DNA of 64,000 nt, taken from NCBI RefSeq assembly GCF_027889715.1, contig NZ_JAPJZH010000001.1, positions 62,001-126,000 of the forward strand, read 5' to 3'. Source of the DNA: Allohoeflea poritis (GTDB lineage: Bacteria > Pseudomonadota > Alphaproteobacteria > Rhizobiales > Rhizobiaceae). Positions 18,056 through 26,341 of this stretch are shown one piece after another. Position 1 is the first letter of the stretch; every line of letters begins with the position of its first letter. The notes below the pieces were generated by a model, which saw nothing but the letters and a program-made list of their open reading frames with translations, had not been told where the DNA came from and ran no database searches. The translations under genes were made by a program, and so were the position numbers.

Positions 18056-18985
18056 ATGACACCGTCAGATCAGCCCATCGGCAATTCTTCGCTGCGCATG
18101 CCCGCCGCCTATGCGGTGATGCTTTTCACTCCGTTGCTTTTCGCCAGTAACGGTGTCATCGGGCGCGCGACCGTCGCCGAGGTATCGCCTTTCACTCTGG
18201 CCTTCCTGCGTTGGGGCGCCTGCGCAATCATCCTGCTTCCGTTCGTACTGCGATCGGGGCGCGAGAGCCTCGAACTGGTGAAGGAAAGACCGGGGACCAT
18301 CCTGGCGCTCGGTTTTCTCGGCATGTGGCTGTCCGGCGCGGGCTTTTATGCATCGCTGCAATATACGACCGCAACCAACGCGACGATGATCTACACCACG
18401 TCGCCGTTGTTTATTATCCTTCTGGAGCGAATCCTGTTCGCTCGCGCGATTCGCGGAAGGGAGGTGATCGGCATTGCCGTTTCCTTCGCCGGCGTTGCAG
18501 CCATTCTCTTTCAGGGCAGCCTGACGAAGTTGCTTTCCGGATCGCTGAATATCGGCGACCTGGGTGTCGTCATCGCCGCCGCCTCATGGGCCGGTTACTC
18601 GATCATCTTTCGAGGGCCGCGCCTTTCGCGCGTGCCGATCATGGCGCTCTTCGGCCTGGTCTGCGCATCGGGCGCGCTGCTGTTGCTGCCCGTTGCCGCA
18701 TTCGAATATATTTCGGGCGCCCGCATGCCGGCCTCGGCTGCCGCCTGGCAGGGGATCGCCGGCATCATCGTATTCTCGTCACTGCTCGCTTTTACGGGCT
18801 TTCAGCTGGGCCTGCGTCTGTTGGGTGCTTCCGTGACCGGAATATTCATGTATCTGATGCCGGTCTACGGTGTCGTGCTTGCCTACCTGTTTTTGGGCGA
18901 AAGACTGCAGACTCATCACGTCGTGGGCATCGCGCTTGTGCTCGGGGGCGTGTTGATGGCGACATTGCCGTCGCGGCGAAACTGA
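18056..18985 (+). CDS. EamA/DMT-family transporter
   Basis: The protein has 309 residues from the ATG at 18056; the ribosome-binding site is not clear and a second ATG at 18098 is possible. It has ten hydrophobic segments in two EamA repeats. The first repeat contains SNGVIGRATV and FLRWGACAIILLPF; the second contains FMYLMPVYGVVLAYLFLGE, the usual second-repeat signature. Members export amino acids, nucleosides or other metabolites; the substrate is unknown. It is divergent from glmU with 95 bases between them. Confidence 0.85.
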   Translation: MTPSDQPIGNSSLRMPAAYAVMLFTPLLFASNGVIGRATVAEVSPFTLAFLRWGACAIILLPFVLRSGRESLELVKERPGTILALGFLGMWLSGAGFYASLQYTTATNATMIYTTSPLFIILLERILFARAIRGREVIGIAVSFAGVAAILFQGSLTKLLSGSLNIGDLGVVIAAASWAGYSIIFRGPRLSRVPIMALFGLVCASGALLLLPVAAFEYISGARMPASAAAWQGIAGIIVFSSLLAFTGFQLGLRLLGASVTGIFMYLMPVYGVVLAYLFLGERLQTHHVVGIALVLGGVLMATLPSRRN

Positions 18986-18991
18986 TCGGCA

Positions 18992-19735
18992 TCAGCCGAT
19001 CGTCGCAAACACCGGAAACGTCTCAAGCAGCCAGAAGGCCATGCGCTGCATGCCGCCGGTCAGAAACAGGATGCCGGTCAGCACGAGCAGGCCGCCCATG
19101 GCTTTCTCGACGGTGCCGAGGTGGCGACGGAAGCGGGTCAGGAATCGCATGAACATGCCTGAAAAACCCGCGGCGATCCAGAACGGCACCGCCAGCCCCA
19201 GTGAATAGGCCGCAAGCAGGAAAGCCCCCTCGCCGACCGTCTCGCGCGAGCCGGCCACACCAAGAATAGCGCCGAGGACCGGGCCGATGCACGGCGTCCA
19301 GCCGAAGGCAAAAGCAAGCCCCATAATGTAGGCGCCGGTGATTGTGGCGGGTGTGCCGCCGCCCTGAAAGCGCGCTTCCCGGGCAAGGATGCCGATCCGG
19401 AACAGGCCGAGAAAATGCAGCCCCATGACAATGATGACAACGCCGGCAATCTGCGCCAGCAAATCGATATGGGCGCGCAGCAATCCGCCAATGCTGGATG
19501 CACCCGCGCCCAGGGCGATGAACACGGTGGAAAAGCCGAGGGTGAAGAACAGCGATGCCAGCATGATCGAACGCCGGGCACCATGATCGCGCTCCTGCCC
19601 GGACTGAAAATCCTCGACGCTGACGCCCGCCATGTAACAAAGGTAAGGCGGCACAAGCGGCAGAACGCATGGCGACAGGAAGGAAAGTCCGCCGGCGAAA
19701 ACGGCAACCAGGATTGAAATATCCGCTACGTTCAA
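18992..19735 (-). CDS. ccdA: CcdA/DsbD-like membrane thiol transporter
   Basis: The protein has 247 residues and six membrane segments. The redox cysteines are in FLSPCVLPLVPPYLCYMAG and FGWTPCIGPVLGA. It carries electrons across the inner membrane for periplasmic thiol reduction, as in cytochrome c maturation. The start used is TTG 19735, because the conserved N-terminus NVADISIL follows directly and GGAAGAG lies about five bases upstream. A GTG at 19786 would add 17 unconserved residues. Its stop lies 6 bases from the convergent EamA gene. Confidence 0.85.
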   Translation of the reverse strand: MNVADISILVAVFAGGLSFLSPCVLPLVPPYLCYMAGVSVEDFQSGQERDHGARRSIMLASLFFTLGFSTVFIALGAGASSIGGLLRAHIDLLAQIAGVVIIVMGLHFLGLFRIGILAREARFQGGGTPATITGAYIMGLAFAFGWTPCIGPVLGAILGVAGSRETVGEGAFLLAAYSLGLAVPFWIAAGFSGMFMRFLTRFRRHLGTVEKAMGGLLVLTGILFLTGGMQRMAFWLLETFPVFATIG

Positions 19736-19853
19736 GGGTCTCTTCCGGTTTGTGTCAGGCCCTCTAATAGGCCGACTGTCGATCACGCGCCAGTCACCTT
19801 TTTGCGCAGTGAAATCAATTTACCAAAAGTCGCAGAATCATGTCATTTTGCAG

Positions 19854-19882
19854 TTGACCCGGTCAGACGGCATGCATATGTT
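19854..19882 (+). promoter_or_regulatory. Candidate tRNA-Lys promoter
   Basis: TTGACC (19854-19859), 17 bases, TATGTT (19877-19882). It would start transcription about 30 bases before the mature tRNA. The spacing is optimal and both boxes are near consensus. Confidence 0.5.
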
Positions 19883-19919
19883 CCGCGCAATTCTTGGGAG
19901 CGGCCGTCGGGCCCTTCGG

Positions 19920-19995
19920 GAGCCGATAGCTCAGCTGGTAGAGCAACTGACTTTTAATCAGTAGGTCCAGGGTTCGAACCCCTGTCGGCTCACCA
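19920..19995 (+). tRNA. tRNA-Lys (anticodon UUU)
   Basis: A full cloverleaf can be drawn by hand. The acceptor stem is GAGCCGA with TCGGCTC. The D arm contains GCTCAGCTGGTAGAGC. The anticodon arm is ACTGA-CTTTTAA-TCAGT with TTT at the anticodon. The T arm is CAGGG-TTCGAAC-CCCTG. The discriminator A at 19992 is followed by an encoded CCA (19993-19995). Confidence 0.97.
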
Positions 19996-20040
19996 ATAAT
20001 CAGCCAAAATCCCTATATAGCCGAACAGACCCAGGCGGTT

Positions 20041-20433
20041 TTATTCGACACGCGTCCATTCCTGGGAACGGCAGATCGGGCCCTTGCAGCCTGAAACGGT
20101 CAGCTTGCTGCCGTCCAGTGAAAGCTTGCCGTTTGCCGTGATGTTGGCTTCCGGCGACCAGACCTTGCCGTCGTCCCATTTGCCGGCGCCGTCCGGCTTC
20201 ATGTCCCAGATCATTTGTTTGCCATCATTCTTGTATCCTGCAACAGCCTTGCCATCGGAGGTGAAGGCACCGGCGATCGTGCCGCACAGATTTGCTCCGC
20301 AAGCTTCAATCCTAACCTGAAGATATCCGCCGTTGGAGGCGGATTGCGTGCGCCAGAGGCCGGTTGCATCCGCGGCAACAGCCGGCGCGGACATTGCCAG
20401 GATTATCAGGGTCGCGAACGTCAGTTTCTTCAT
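20041..20433 (-). CDS. DUF2147 domain secreted protein
   Basis: The protein has 130 residues from the ATG at 20433. The signal peptide ends APAVAA. The mature protein begins DATGLWRTQ, the usual DUF2147 start, and contains CGANLCGTI and a C-terminal CKGPICRSQEWTRV. Four cysteines probably pair in the periplasm. It is expected to be a small lipocalin-like beta-barrel of unknown function, found across alphaproteobacteria. It ends 45 bases after the tRNA on the opposite strand. Confidence 0.85.
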   Translation of the reverse strand: MKKLTFATLIILAMSAPAVAADATGLWRTQSASNGGYLQVRIEACGANLCGTIAGAFTSDGKAVAGYKNDGKQMIWDMKPDGAGKWDDGKVWSPEANITANGKLSLDGSKLTVSGCKGPICRSQEWTRVE

Positions 20434-20629
20434 CGCAGGCTTTTCCGTGTTGTGAATCCTCATGGGGTATTCATGGCAGGAGATTGTGCCAAGTTTATCG
20501 CAATCCTGCATTTGGCTCCATTTTTTGCAATTGTTTGCTTAAGATCAAAGAAAGCGGCTGGTTTTGCTCAAATATTGGGCAGATTGCGTGTTGGGCGGAT
20601 TCGATTTGGCGAATTTTGTGGGAACCGTG

Positions 20630-21349
20630 ATGGGAACGGAAACTTTAAGCGACGAAGCCGGCCCGCTGCCGGACATTTTTCTGACGACGGATGACAACAG
20701 CCCCTGGCGCAGGCGTTTCGACCAGATTCACATTGCGCTTCGGCAGCGCATTACAACGCTGCAATATCAGCCGGGGACCCGGCTTGACGTCGACCGTCTC
20801 AGCGAAGAATTCGGTGTCAGCCGTACACCAGTGCGGAACGTGCTGCAAAGGATGGACCAGGAAGGTCTTGTGGTAACCCGGCACGGGGTGGGAACGATTG
20901 TCGCCCCGCTCGATCTGGAGCAGTCGCGTCAGGCCGTGCAAATGCGCATCGAACTGGCGCCGCTGATCGGCGTTCTTGACCCAAAGCCGATCGATGACGT
21001 CATGGTTGCCGCCATTCGCGGGTCGCGAGAGTCTTACGGCAGGATCCTGGATGAGGCGGACCCTGCCTTTTTCGCCAGTGCGGATATGGAGCTTCATACC
21101 GCGGTTTGCCGCATGATCGGAAATCCGCTGCTGCTGCGCACCTATGACGAGCTTTATTATCGGACCGCCCGCCTCTGGTTTCATTATCTGCCCAGCCTGG
21201 ACCAGACCGGAGAGGTGTCTATTTTTCTCAATGATATCGATCTGATCGTCGCGGCCGCTGAATTCCGCGACGTCAAAGGCGTGGGTTATGCGTTGCGCAA
21301 CGCCATATACAACGCTTTTGCGCGCCTCGATCACTTCACCAGGGCTTGA
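20630..21349 (+). CDS. GntR-family transcriptional regulator (FCD-like C-terminus)
   Basis: The protein has 239 residues from the ATG at 20630, with GTGGGAA upstream; a GTG directly before it is an alternative. A winged helix spans about residues 25-90. The recognition part is FGVSRTPVRNVLQRMDQEGL, followed by the wing GVGTIVAP. The rest is a helical ligand-binding domain with ADMELHTAVCRMIGNPLLL, an FCD-type signature. FadR/GntR proteins usually sense a small carboxylate or amine. It lies tail to tail with an XRE regulator and close to the desaturase cluster, so it may share that regulation. Confidence 0.85.
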   Translation: MGTETLSDEAGPLPDIFLTTDDNSPWRRRFDQIHIALRQRITTLQYQPGTRLDVDRLSEEFGVSRTPVRNVLQRMDQEGLVVTRHGVGTIVAPLDLEQSRQAVQMRIELAPLIGVLDPKPIDDVMVAAIRGSRESYGRILDEADPAFFASADMELHTAVCRMIGNPLLLRTYDELYYRTARLWFHYLPSLDQTGEVSIFLNDIDLIVAAAEFRDVKGVGYALRNAIYNAFARLDHFTRA

Positions 21350-22246
21350 TCAGCTCTCTTCGGACAGGGCGCCGGAAAGACCGACAATGAACTCCGACAC
21401 ACGGTCGGGGCCATATCGTGCAATGCGAATCAGTTGGTCGAAGTGACCGGCAAGCGCCCGGATGTGTTCGACTGAATTGACCACGAGGTACATATTGCCC
21501 AGGTAGACGGCCGCCCTCAGCGGGCCGAACAGTGTATACGGCGCCGCATAAGCCTCCCTGCCATCATATAGAAAAAGCCGGAAGGTGGGATAGAGTTCCG
21601 TGATCAGCGCCACCATGTGGTCAAGCTGTTCGCGCCGGATATCGACCGGAAGACCGCGCCAGACCCCCTGCCCCCTGGCAAACTCCTCCAGCCTTTGCAA
21701 CGGCATGCAGACCTCCATGTCGGTCTCGGGCCGGCGCGAATAGATGAGCTGGTCCCTGGCGAGCTGGTCGCGCACCTGCCGGTCGTCGCGGTCATGGGTA
21801 TAGAATTCGAAGTTGCGGACCGATTCCGTGCGCAGAAGATCGGGCAACGCACTTGGCACATATCTTATCTTGTAGCCCATTGCCTCACGGTGCCAACCGG
21901 CGATCATGCGGCTGCCGGCGTCGTCCGTCACCCTTTCCACCTCAAGCATCGGCGCCTTCTCCTCGCCGAAGGTTTCAGCGGCAATCAGGCCCATCAACCA
22001 GTCTAGCGACACACCACAGGTGCGTGCGATCGCGCACAGGGTTTCTGCCCGCGGCAAACGGGTGGAACCTGGGGCGAGAAACTGACTGAGGGCGGACCGG
22101 TCTATGCCGATGCTCTTGGCGAAGCGGCTGAGATTGAATCCCTTCTGCGCAATGAGCAATGCCATGCGGTCACGGAACACTTCCGCGACGTCCCGCTTGT
22201 CCGTGTATTCTGTCTCCATATGTTGTGTAATATCACGATTATTCAT
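21350..22246 (-). CDS. XRE-type helix-turn-helix regulator with large C-terminal domain
   Basis: The protein has 298 residues from the ATG at 22246, which has GGAAA just upstream; an ATG at 22219 has no such site. The N-terminal HTH reads LSRFAKSIGIDRSALSQFL, followed by the XRE-like GVSLDWLMGL. The C-terminal ~190 residues form an unrecognised domain, probably a sensor. Its stop TGA abuts the GntR stop TGA in the palindrome TGATCA. It is divergent from the desaturase gene across 117 bases, so it is the best candidate regulator of that operon. Confidence 0.82.
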   Translation of the reverse strand: MNNRDITQHMETEYTDKRDVAEVFRDRMALLIAQKGFNLSRFAKSIGIDRSALSQFLAPGSTRLPRAETLCAIARTCGVSLDWLMGLIAAETFGEEKAPMLEVERVTDDAGSRMIAGWHREAMGYKIRYVPSALPDLLRTESVRNFEFYTHDRDDRQVRDQLARDQLIYSRRPETDMEVCMPLQRLEEFARGQGVWRGLPVDIRREQLDHMVALITELYPTFRLFLYDGREAYAAPYTLFGPLRAAVYLGNMYLVVNSVEHIRALAGHFDQLIRIARYGPDRVSEFIVGLSGALSEES

Positions 22247-22363
22247 CAATTTCCATTTTCCACACAATCAAAGTCGCATTCTCATTTTTATTCGCGCATT
22301 CCCACATTGTCTATGGGCACCGGATATGGCCAAAATCCGTGCGTGTTGATTGGGGACAAAGGA

Positions 22364-23266
22364 ATGATTCTTAAAGATAATACCGAGTGGCGCACGGCCA
22401 CTCTCATTGCAGTTTGTTATATTTCATGGGCAGCGCTCGTTTTCGGCCTGTCCGCCTATCTGCCGATACTGGCCGCCCTGCTGACAATTCCCGTCATAAC
22501 GTTGCATTCTTCACTGCAACATGAATGTCTGCACGGACATCCGTTTCGCCATGCATGGCTCAATGACGCCATCGTGTTGCCGCCGATCGGTCTTTTCATC
22601 CCGTATCTGCGCTTCAAGGATGTGCATCTCGAGCATCATCAGAACGCCAGGATCTGCGATCCCTACGATGATCCGGAAAGCTGGTATCTGGAACAGGATT
22701 TCTGGAAGCGCCTGCCGCGGTGGCTGAAGCTGGTGTTCGAAGCCAACAATACACTGTTCGGCCGCGTGCTGCTCGGGCCGACCATCGCGCTCATCCGGCT
22801 GGTTATCTCGGATGGCAGATCGATCATCGAGGGCGATCGCCGGGTTCTGCTGGCTTGGGCGCTGCATGCCATGCTCTTGCCGCCGGTCATTTTCGCGATT
22901 GTCCTGTGGTCCGCTTTTCCGCTGCCTGTCTATCTCCTTTGCGCCTATGCGGGCCTGTCGCTGCTGATGGTCCGCACCTATCTGGAGCACCAGGCCGAAG
23001 AATCGCTGCGCGGCCGTTCGGTCATCATCGAGGATCGCGGCCCCTTCAGCCTGCTGTTTCTCAACAATAATCTGCATGCGGTGCACCATGCCTATCCGGC
23101 CGTTGCCTGGCACCAGCTACCGTCGCTCTACCGGCGCAACCGGGAGCGGTTTCTGGCAATGAACAAGGGTTATTTCTTCAGCAGCTATGGCGAGATATTC
23201 CGGCGCTTTGCGTTTCACCGCAAGGAACCGGTGGTCTACCCCCATGATTCCGGGCACGGGCACTGA
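22364..23266 (+). CDS. Fatty-acid-desaturase-family membrane di-iron oxygenase (MocD-like)
   Basis: The protein has 300 residues from the ATG at 22364, with GGGGA seven bases upstream. Three histidine boxes are intact: HECLHGH (53-59), HLEHH (88-92) and HAVHH (238-242). Hydrophobic segments flank them, so it is a membrane di-iron enzyme. The family includes acyl-lipid desaturases, alkane hydroxylases and MocD, the oxygenase of rhizopine demethylation. The following genes (a PhnD-like binding protein and a DAO oxidoreductase) point to oxidation of a small amine or ether rather than a lipid. That is inference. It overlaps the next start by one base (TGATG). Confidence 0.82.
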   Translation: MILKDNTEWRTATLIAVCYISWAALVFGLSAYLPILAALLTIPVITLHSSLQHECLHGHPFRHAWLNDAIVLPPIGLFIPYLRFKDVHLEHHQNARICDPYDDPESWYLEQDFWKRLPRWLKLVFEANNTLFGRVLLGPTIALIRLVISDGRSIIEGDRRVLLAWALHAMLLPPVIFAIVLWSAFPLPVYLLCAYAGLSLLMVRTYLEHQAEESLRGRSVIIEDRGPFSLLFLNNNLHAVHHAYPAVAWHQLPSLYRRNRERFLAMNKGYFFSSYGEIFRRFAFHRKEPVVYPHDSGHGH

Positions 23267-24057
23267 TGTCGGCGACCGCGTTTGTCGCCGCATTGCCCAT
23301 GTATGACTGGCCGGAAGTTCAAACCGACAACGATCGTTTCTGGAACAAATTGCGGGAAAGTCTGCGCGCGCATGGATTCCCGGCTCCGGACAGGATGCAA
23401 CGCGATGTTCCGGAAAGCGATCTTTGGCAACATCCGGATCTCGTGCTTGGTCAGACCTGCGGCCTGCCGCTCGTGCGCGATCTGATGCAAAAGGTTCGCG
23501 TTGTCGGCACGCCCGCATATGACATTGCATGCGGAGCGGGCAGCTACTACAGCGTCATGGTCGTTCATCGTGACAGTGCGATTGAGAAGATTTCGGACCT
23601 CAAGGGCAAACGGTTTGCCTATAACAGCCTTTGCTCGCAGTCCGGTTATGCCGCGCCGGCCTATCATCTTCGTGAAATTGCCGGGGCGACTCCGATATTT
23701 TCATCCAAGGTGCAAAGCGGATCGCATCGCGGCTCGATCCGGATGGTGGCGGGCAATGAAGCCGATGTGGCCTCCATCGATGCCGTGGCATGGCGTCTGG
23801 CCGAGCGGCACGAAGAAGCCGCGAAGGAACTGCGCGTGCTGGCAACCACGGAGCCGATGCCCGGATTGCCGGTGATTTGCGCGCGGCGTGCAGAATGGTC
23901 TAACGACCGGATGCATCTGGCGGTCGTGGAAGCGATGGCCGCGCTGGAGCCTGAGGTGGCCGAAGCGCTTTTGCTGACCGGCTTTGCGCCACTATGCGAC
24001 TCCGATTATGCGATTATTCAACGACACGCAGAGATCGCCGACAAGGTTTCGCTTTAG
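23266..24057 (+). CDS. PhnD/SsuA/transferrin-like substrate-binding protein without signal peptide
   Basis: The protein has 263 residues. Its fold looks like periplasmic phosphonate-binding proteins: LPMYDWPEV near the start, LVLGQTCGLPLV, and LKGKRFAYNSLCSQSGY as the conserved hinge region. There is no hydrophobic N-terminus and no ABC permease or ATPase nearby. It is therefore probably cytoplasmic, either a ligand-binding partner or an enzyme-associated protein. The start is fixed by the TGATG overlap with the desaturase gene. Confidence 0.75.
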   Translation: MSATAFVAALPMYDWPEVQTDNDRFWNKLRESLRAHGFPAPDRMQRDVPESDLWQHPDLVLGQTCGLPLVRDLMQKVRVVGTPAYDIACGAGSYYSVMVVHRDSAIEKISDLKGKRFAYNSLCSQSGYAAPAYHLREIAGATPIFSSKVQSGSHRGSIRMVAGNEADVASIDAVAWRLAERHEEAAKELRVLATTEPMPGLPVICARRAEWSNDRMHLAVVEAMAALEPEVAEALLLTGFAPLCDSDYAIIQRHAEIADKVSL

Positions 24058-24086
24058 GGGCCGGCGAACGAGGAGGAAGGACCGCC

Positions 24087-25400
24087 ATGCCTGCACATTC
24101 GTCCTATGATGCTATTATCATCGGCGCCGGGGTCATCGGCGCATGCACAGCCTTTGAACTGGCAAAGAATGGCATGCGCACACTTTCAATCGACAAGCTT
24201 CCGGAAGCCGGTTACGGCTCCACATCCGGTTCCTGCGCGATTATCCGGACCTACTACTCGGCTTTTGAATCCTGCGCCATCGCCTATGAGGGCTGGCACT
24301 ACTGGAAGGACTGGAAGGGCTATATCGGTGTCGATGATGAACAGGGCCTGATCAAATACCACAATACGGGCTGCCTGGTGATCAAGACGGAACACAATCA
24401 CCGCCTCGAGCGTGTATGCGAGATGATGGACCGCATCGGATGCCCCTACGAACACGTGGGCGTCGGCGATATCGCGCAACGCATGCCGAATGCCGACACG
24501 CACCAGTTCGAGCCCGCCAAGCGCCCGGAAGATGAGGGTTTTGGACAGCCGACTGGTCCAAGTGTCGATGGTGCGGTGTTCTTTCCGAATGGCGGCTATG
24601 TCAACGACCCGAAACTCTCGGCACACAATGCCCAGCGCGCGGCCGAAGCGCATGGTGCCGAATTTCTGTTCAACCGCGCAGTGGTCGAGATACTCAAGAC
24701 CGGGAACCGGGTCTCGGGTGTGGTCCTCGACGACGGCAGCCGCATCGAAGCACCGGTGGTGGTCAATGTTGCCGGTCCGCACTCGTCAAAGATCAATGCC
24801 ATGGCCGGTGTTGACGGCACCATGAGCATCTCCACCCGGGCATTGCGCCATGAAGTCGCGCATGTTCCGGCGCCGGAAGGCGTCGATTTCGAGCATCAGG
24901 GCGTGGTCTATTCGGACAGCGATATCCATACCTATTGCCGCCCCGAAGTCGGCAATCACATTCTCATCGGGTCCGAGGATCCCGAATGCGACGAGAAGGA
25001 ATGGGTCGACGACCCCGACAGTTTTGACGGGAATTTTTCCGAGCAATGGAATGTCCTCGTGATGCGCATGGCGCAGCGCATGCCGGACCTTCGCATACCG
25101 GGCACCGCGCGTGGTGTCGTCGCACTTTACGACGTTACCGATGACTGGATGCCGATCTATGACCGTAGCGATCTTGACGGGTTCTACATGGCCGTCGGAA
25201 CCAGCGGCAATCAGTACAAGAATGCCCCGGTTGCCGGCAAGATGATGGCCGCCCTTATCAAGTCTTGTGAAAACGGTCACGACCACGACAACGATCCCGT
25301 TCGTTTCCATCTCGATCACGTGGACCTTGATATTTCGCTCGGCGCGTTTTCCCGCAATCGCGAGATCAATCAGGATTCGAGTTTTTCCGTCATCGGGTGA
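24087..25400 (+). CDS. DAO-type FAD-dependent oxidoreductase (sarcosine/glycine oxidase-like)
   Basis: The protein has 437 residues from the ATG at 24087, with AGGAGGAAGG directly upstream. The N-terminal Rossmann motif is IIIGAGVIGACTAFELA. STSGSCAIIRTYYS follows, as in the soxB/DAO family. The C-terminal FMAVG-like segment is FYMAVGTSGNQYKNAP. It probably oxidises a secondary amine or N-methyl amino acid, which would fit an upstream monooxygenase that prepares the substrate. No soxA/G/D partners are seen. The last 31 bases overlap the convergent FkbM gene. Confidence 0.85.
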   Translation: MPAHSSYDAIIIGAGVIGACTAFELAKNGMRTLSIDKLPEAGYGSTSGSCAIIRTYYSAFESCAIAYEGWHYWKDWKGYIGVDDEQGLIKYHNTGCLVIKTEHNHRLERVCEMMDRIGCPYEHVGVGDIAQRMPNADTHQFEPAKRPEDEGFGQPTGPSVDGAVFFPNGGYVNDPKLSAHNAQRAAEAHGAEFLFNRAVVEILKTGNRVSGVVLDDGSRIEAPVVVNVAGPHSSKINAMAGVDGTMSISTRALRHEVAHVPAPEGVDFEHQGVVYSDSDIHTYCRPEVGNHILIGSEDPECDEKEWVDDPDSFDGNFSEQWNVLVMRMAQRMPDLRIPGTARGVVALYDVTDDWMPIYDRSDLDGFYMAVGTSGNQYKNAPVAGKMMAALIKSCENGHDHDNDPVRFHLDHVDLDISLGAFSRNREINQDSSFSVIG

Positions 25401-26239
25401 AGCAACAAAAGGTTCTCACCGGTATTGGCGGCAATCCGGTAGCCGAGGTCCTTCAGACGCGCAATGCAGTCATGCTCCCAAAGGTTCTTCAGGACTGTCT
25501 CGATCAAGACGGCTCGCGGCCAGCAGGCCTTATGCTGGTCTACGAGCAAGGGCATCAGCGCACGATCCTCGAACCCTTCAATGTCGATCTTCAGAAGGTC
25601 AATCCGCTCGATCATGCGCGCTTTCAGCGCTTCGGCGAGTGGTGCAACCTTGACGTCGACAAACTGATGATCGGTTGCCGCTTCCGGTAAAATCGAGGCA
25701 GTGCCGATATTCGTTCCGCCGCTGGAATAGAGCCGCATACGGGCCTTTTGCGGTCCGACGGCCTGATTGATGGTCTCGATCGAGGAAAATCCGTTTGCGC
25801 GTACATTGAAGCTGAGCTTGCTGAAGGTTCTTGGATGCGGTTCGAAGGCGAGGATCGTGGCTTCGTCTCGACAGTGGCTCGCCACGTACATGCTGTAGCT
25901 GCCCACATTTGCGCCGATGTCGACAAAAACCATGCCGGGCTTGAGGAGTGGTTCGATAAGACCGCGCTCCGGGATTTCCGGCAGGTTGCCCCGGCCAACT
26001 GCGATGCGGTCGTCATAGTTCTCCAGCGGATAGGCACGCATCAGGATGCCTTCGACCTTGACGTCGTAGGGCCCGGGAAAGCGGCGCGCGAAATTCTTGC
26101 GAATGAACTTCCGCCGCTGCCTGTCGATGTCGCGGTGTGTCGCCAGCTTCCAGATGAGATGCGGCAAAAAACCGAGCTTGCGGGTTCCGAAGTCGGAAAT
26201 CAGGTCAAGCTCCCGCTCCTTTATCAATTCCCGCTCCAT
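25370..26239 (-). CDS. FkbM-family methyltransferase
   Basis: The protein has 289 residues from the ATG at 26239; a GTG at 26245 would add two. The SAM-binding motif VFVDIGANVGSYSMYVAS and the downstream IDLLKIDIEGFED box are the FkbM signature. Members O-methylate sugars or polyketides. The lone location between a catabolic cluster and an MscS channel gives no clear substrate. A surface sugar is plausible given the glycan genes that follow. The 3' end overlaps the FAD oxidoreductase by 31 bases on the opposite strand. Confidence 0.85.
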   Translation of the reverse strand: MERELIKERELDLISDFGTRKLGFLPHLIWKLATHRDIDRQRRKFIRKNFARRFPGPYDVKVEGILMRAYPLENYDDRIAVGRGNLPEIPERGLIEPLLKPGMVFVDIGANVGSYSMYVASHCRDEATILAFEPHPRTFSKLSFNVRANGFSSIETINQAVGPQKARMRLYSSGGTNIGTASILPEAATDHQFVDVKVAPLAEALKARMIERIDLLKIDIEGFEDRALMPLLVDQHKACWPRAVLIETVLKNLWEHDCIARLKDLGYRIAANTGENLLLLHPMTEKLES

Positions 26240-26341
26240 TGCCACCGCACGAAATCAGCGAACTTTCGCCGACTCTGACGCCATTTACAACACAAAGCTT
26301 TCATGTCCGGCGTTTCTCCAGAGCGCCTGACGTGGCCGCCC

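Noticed and set aside
19920-19995. tRNA-Lys as an integration site
   Set aside because: No integrase, no repeat of the tRNA 3' end and ordinary genes on both sides.
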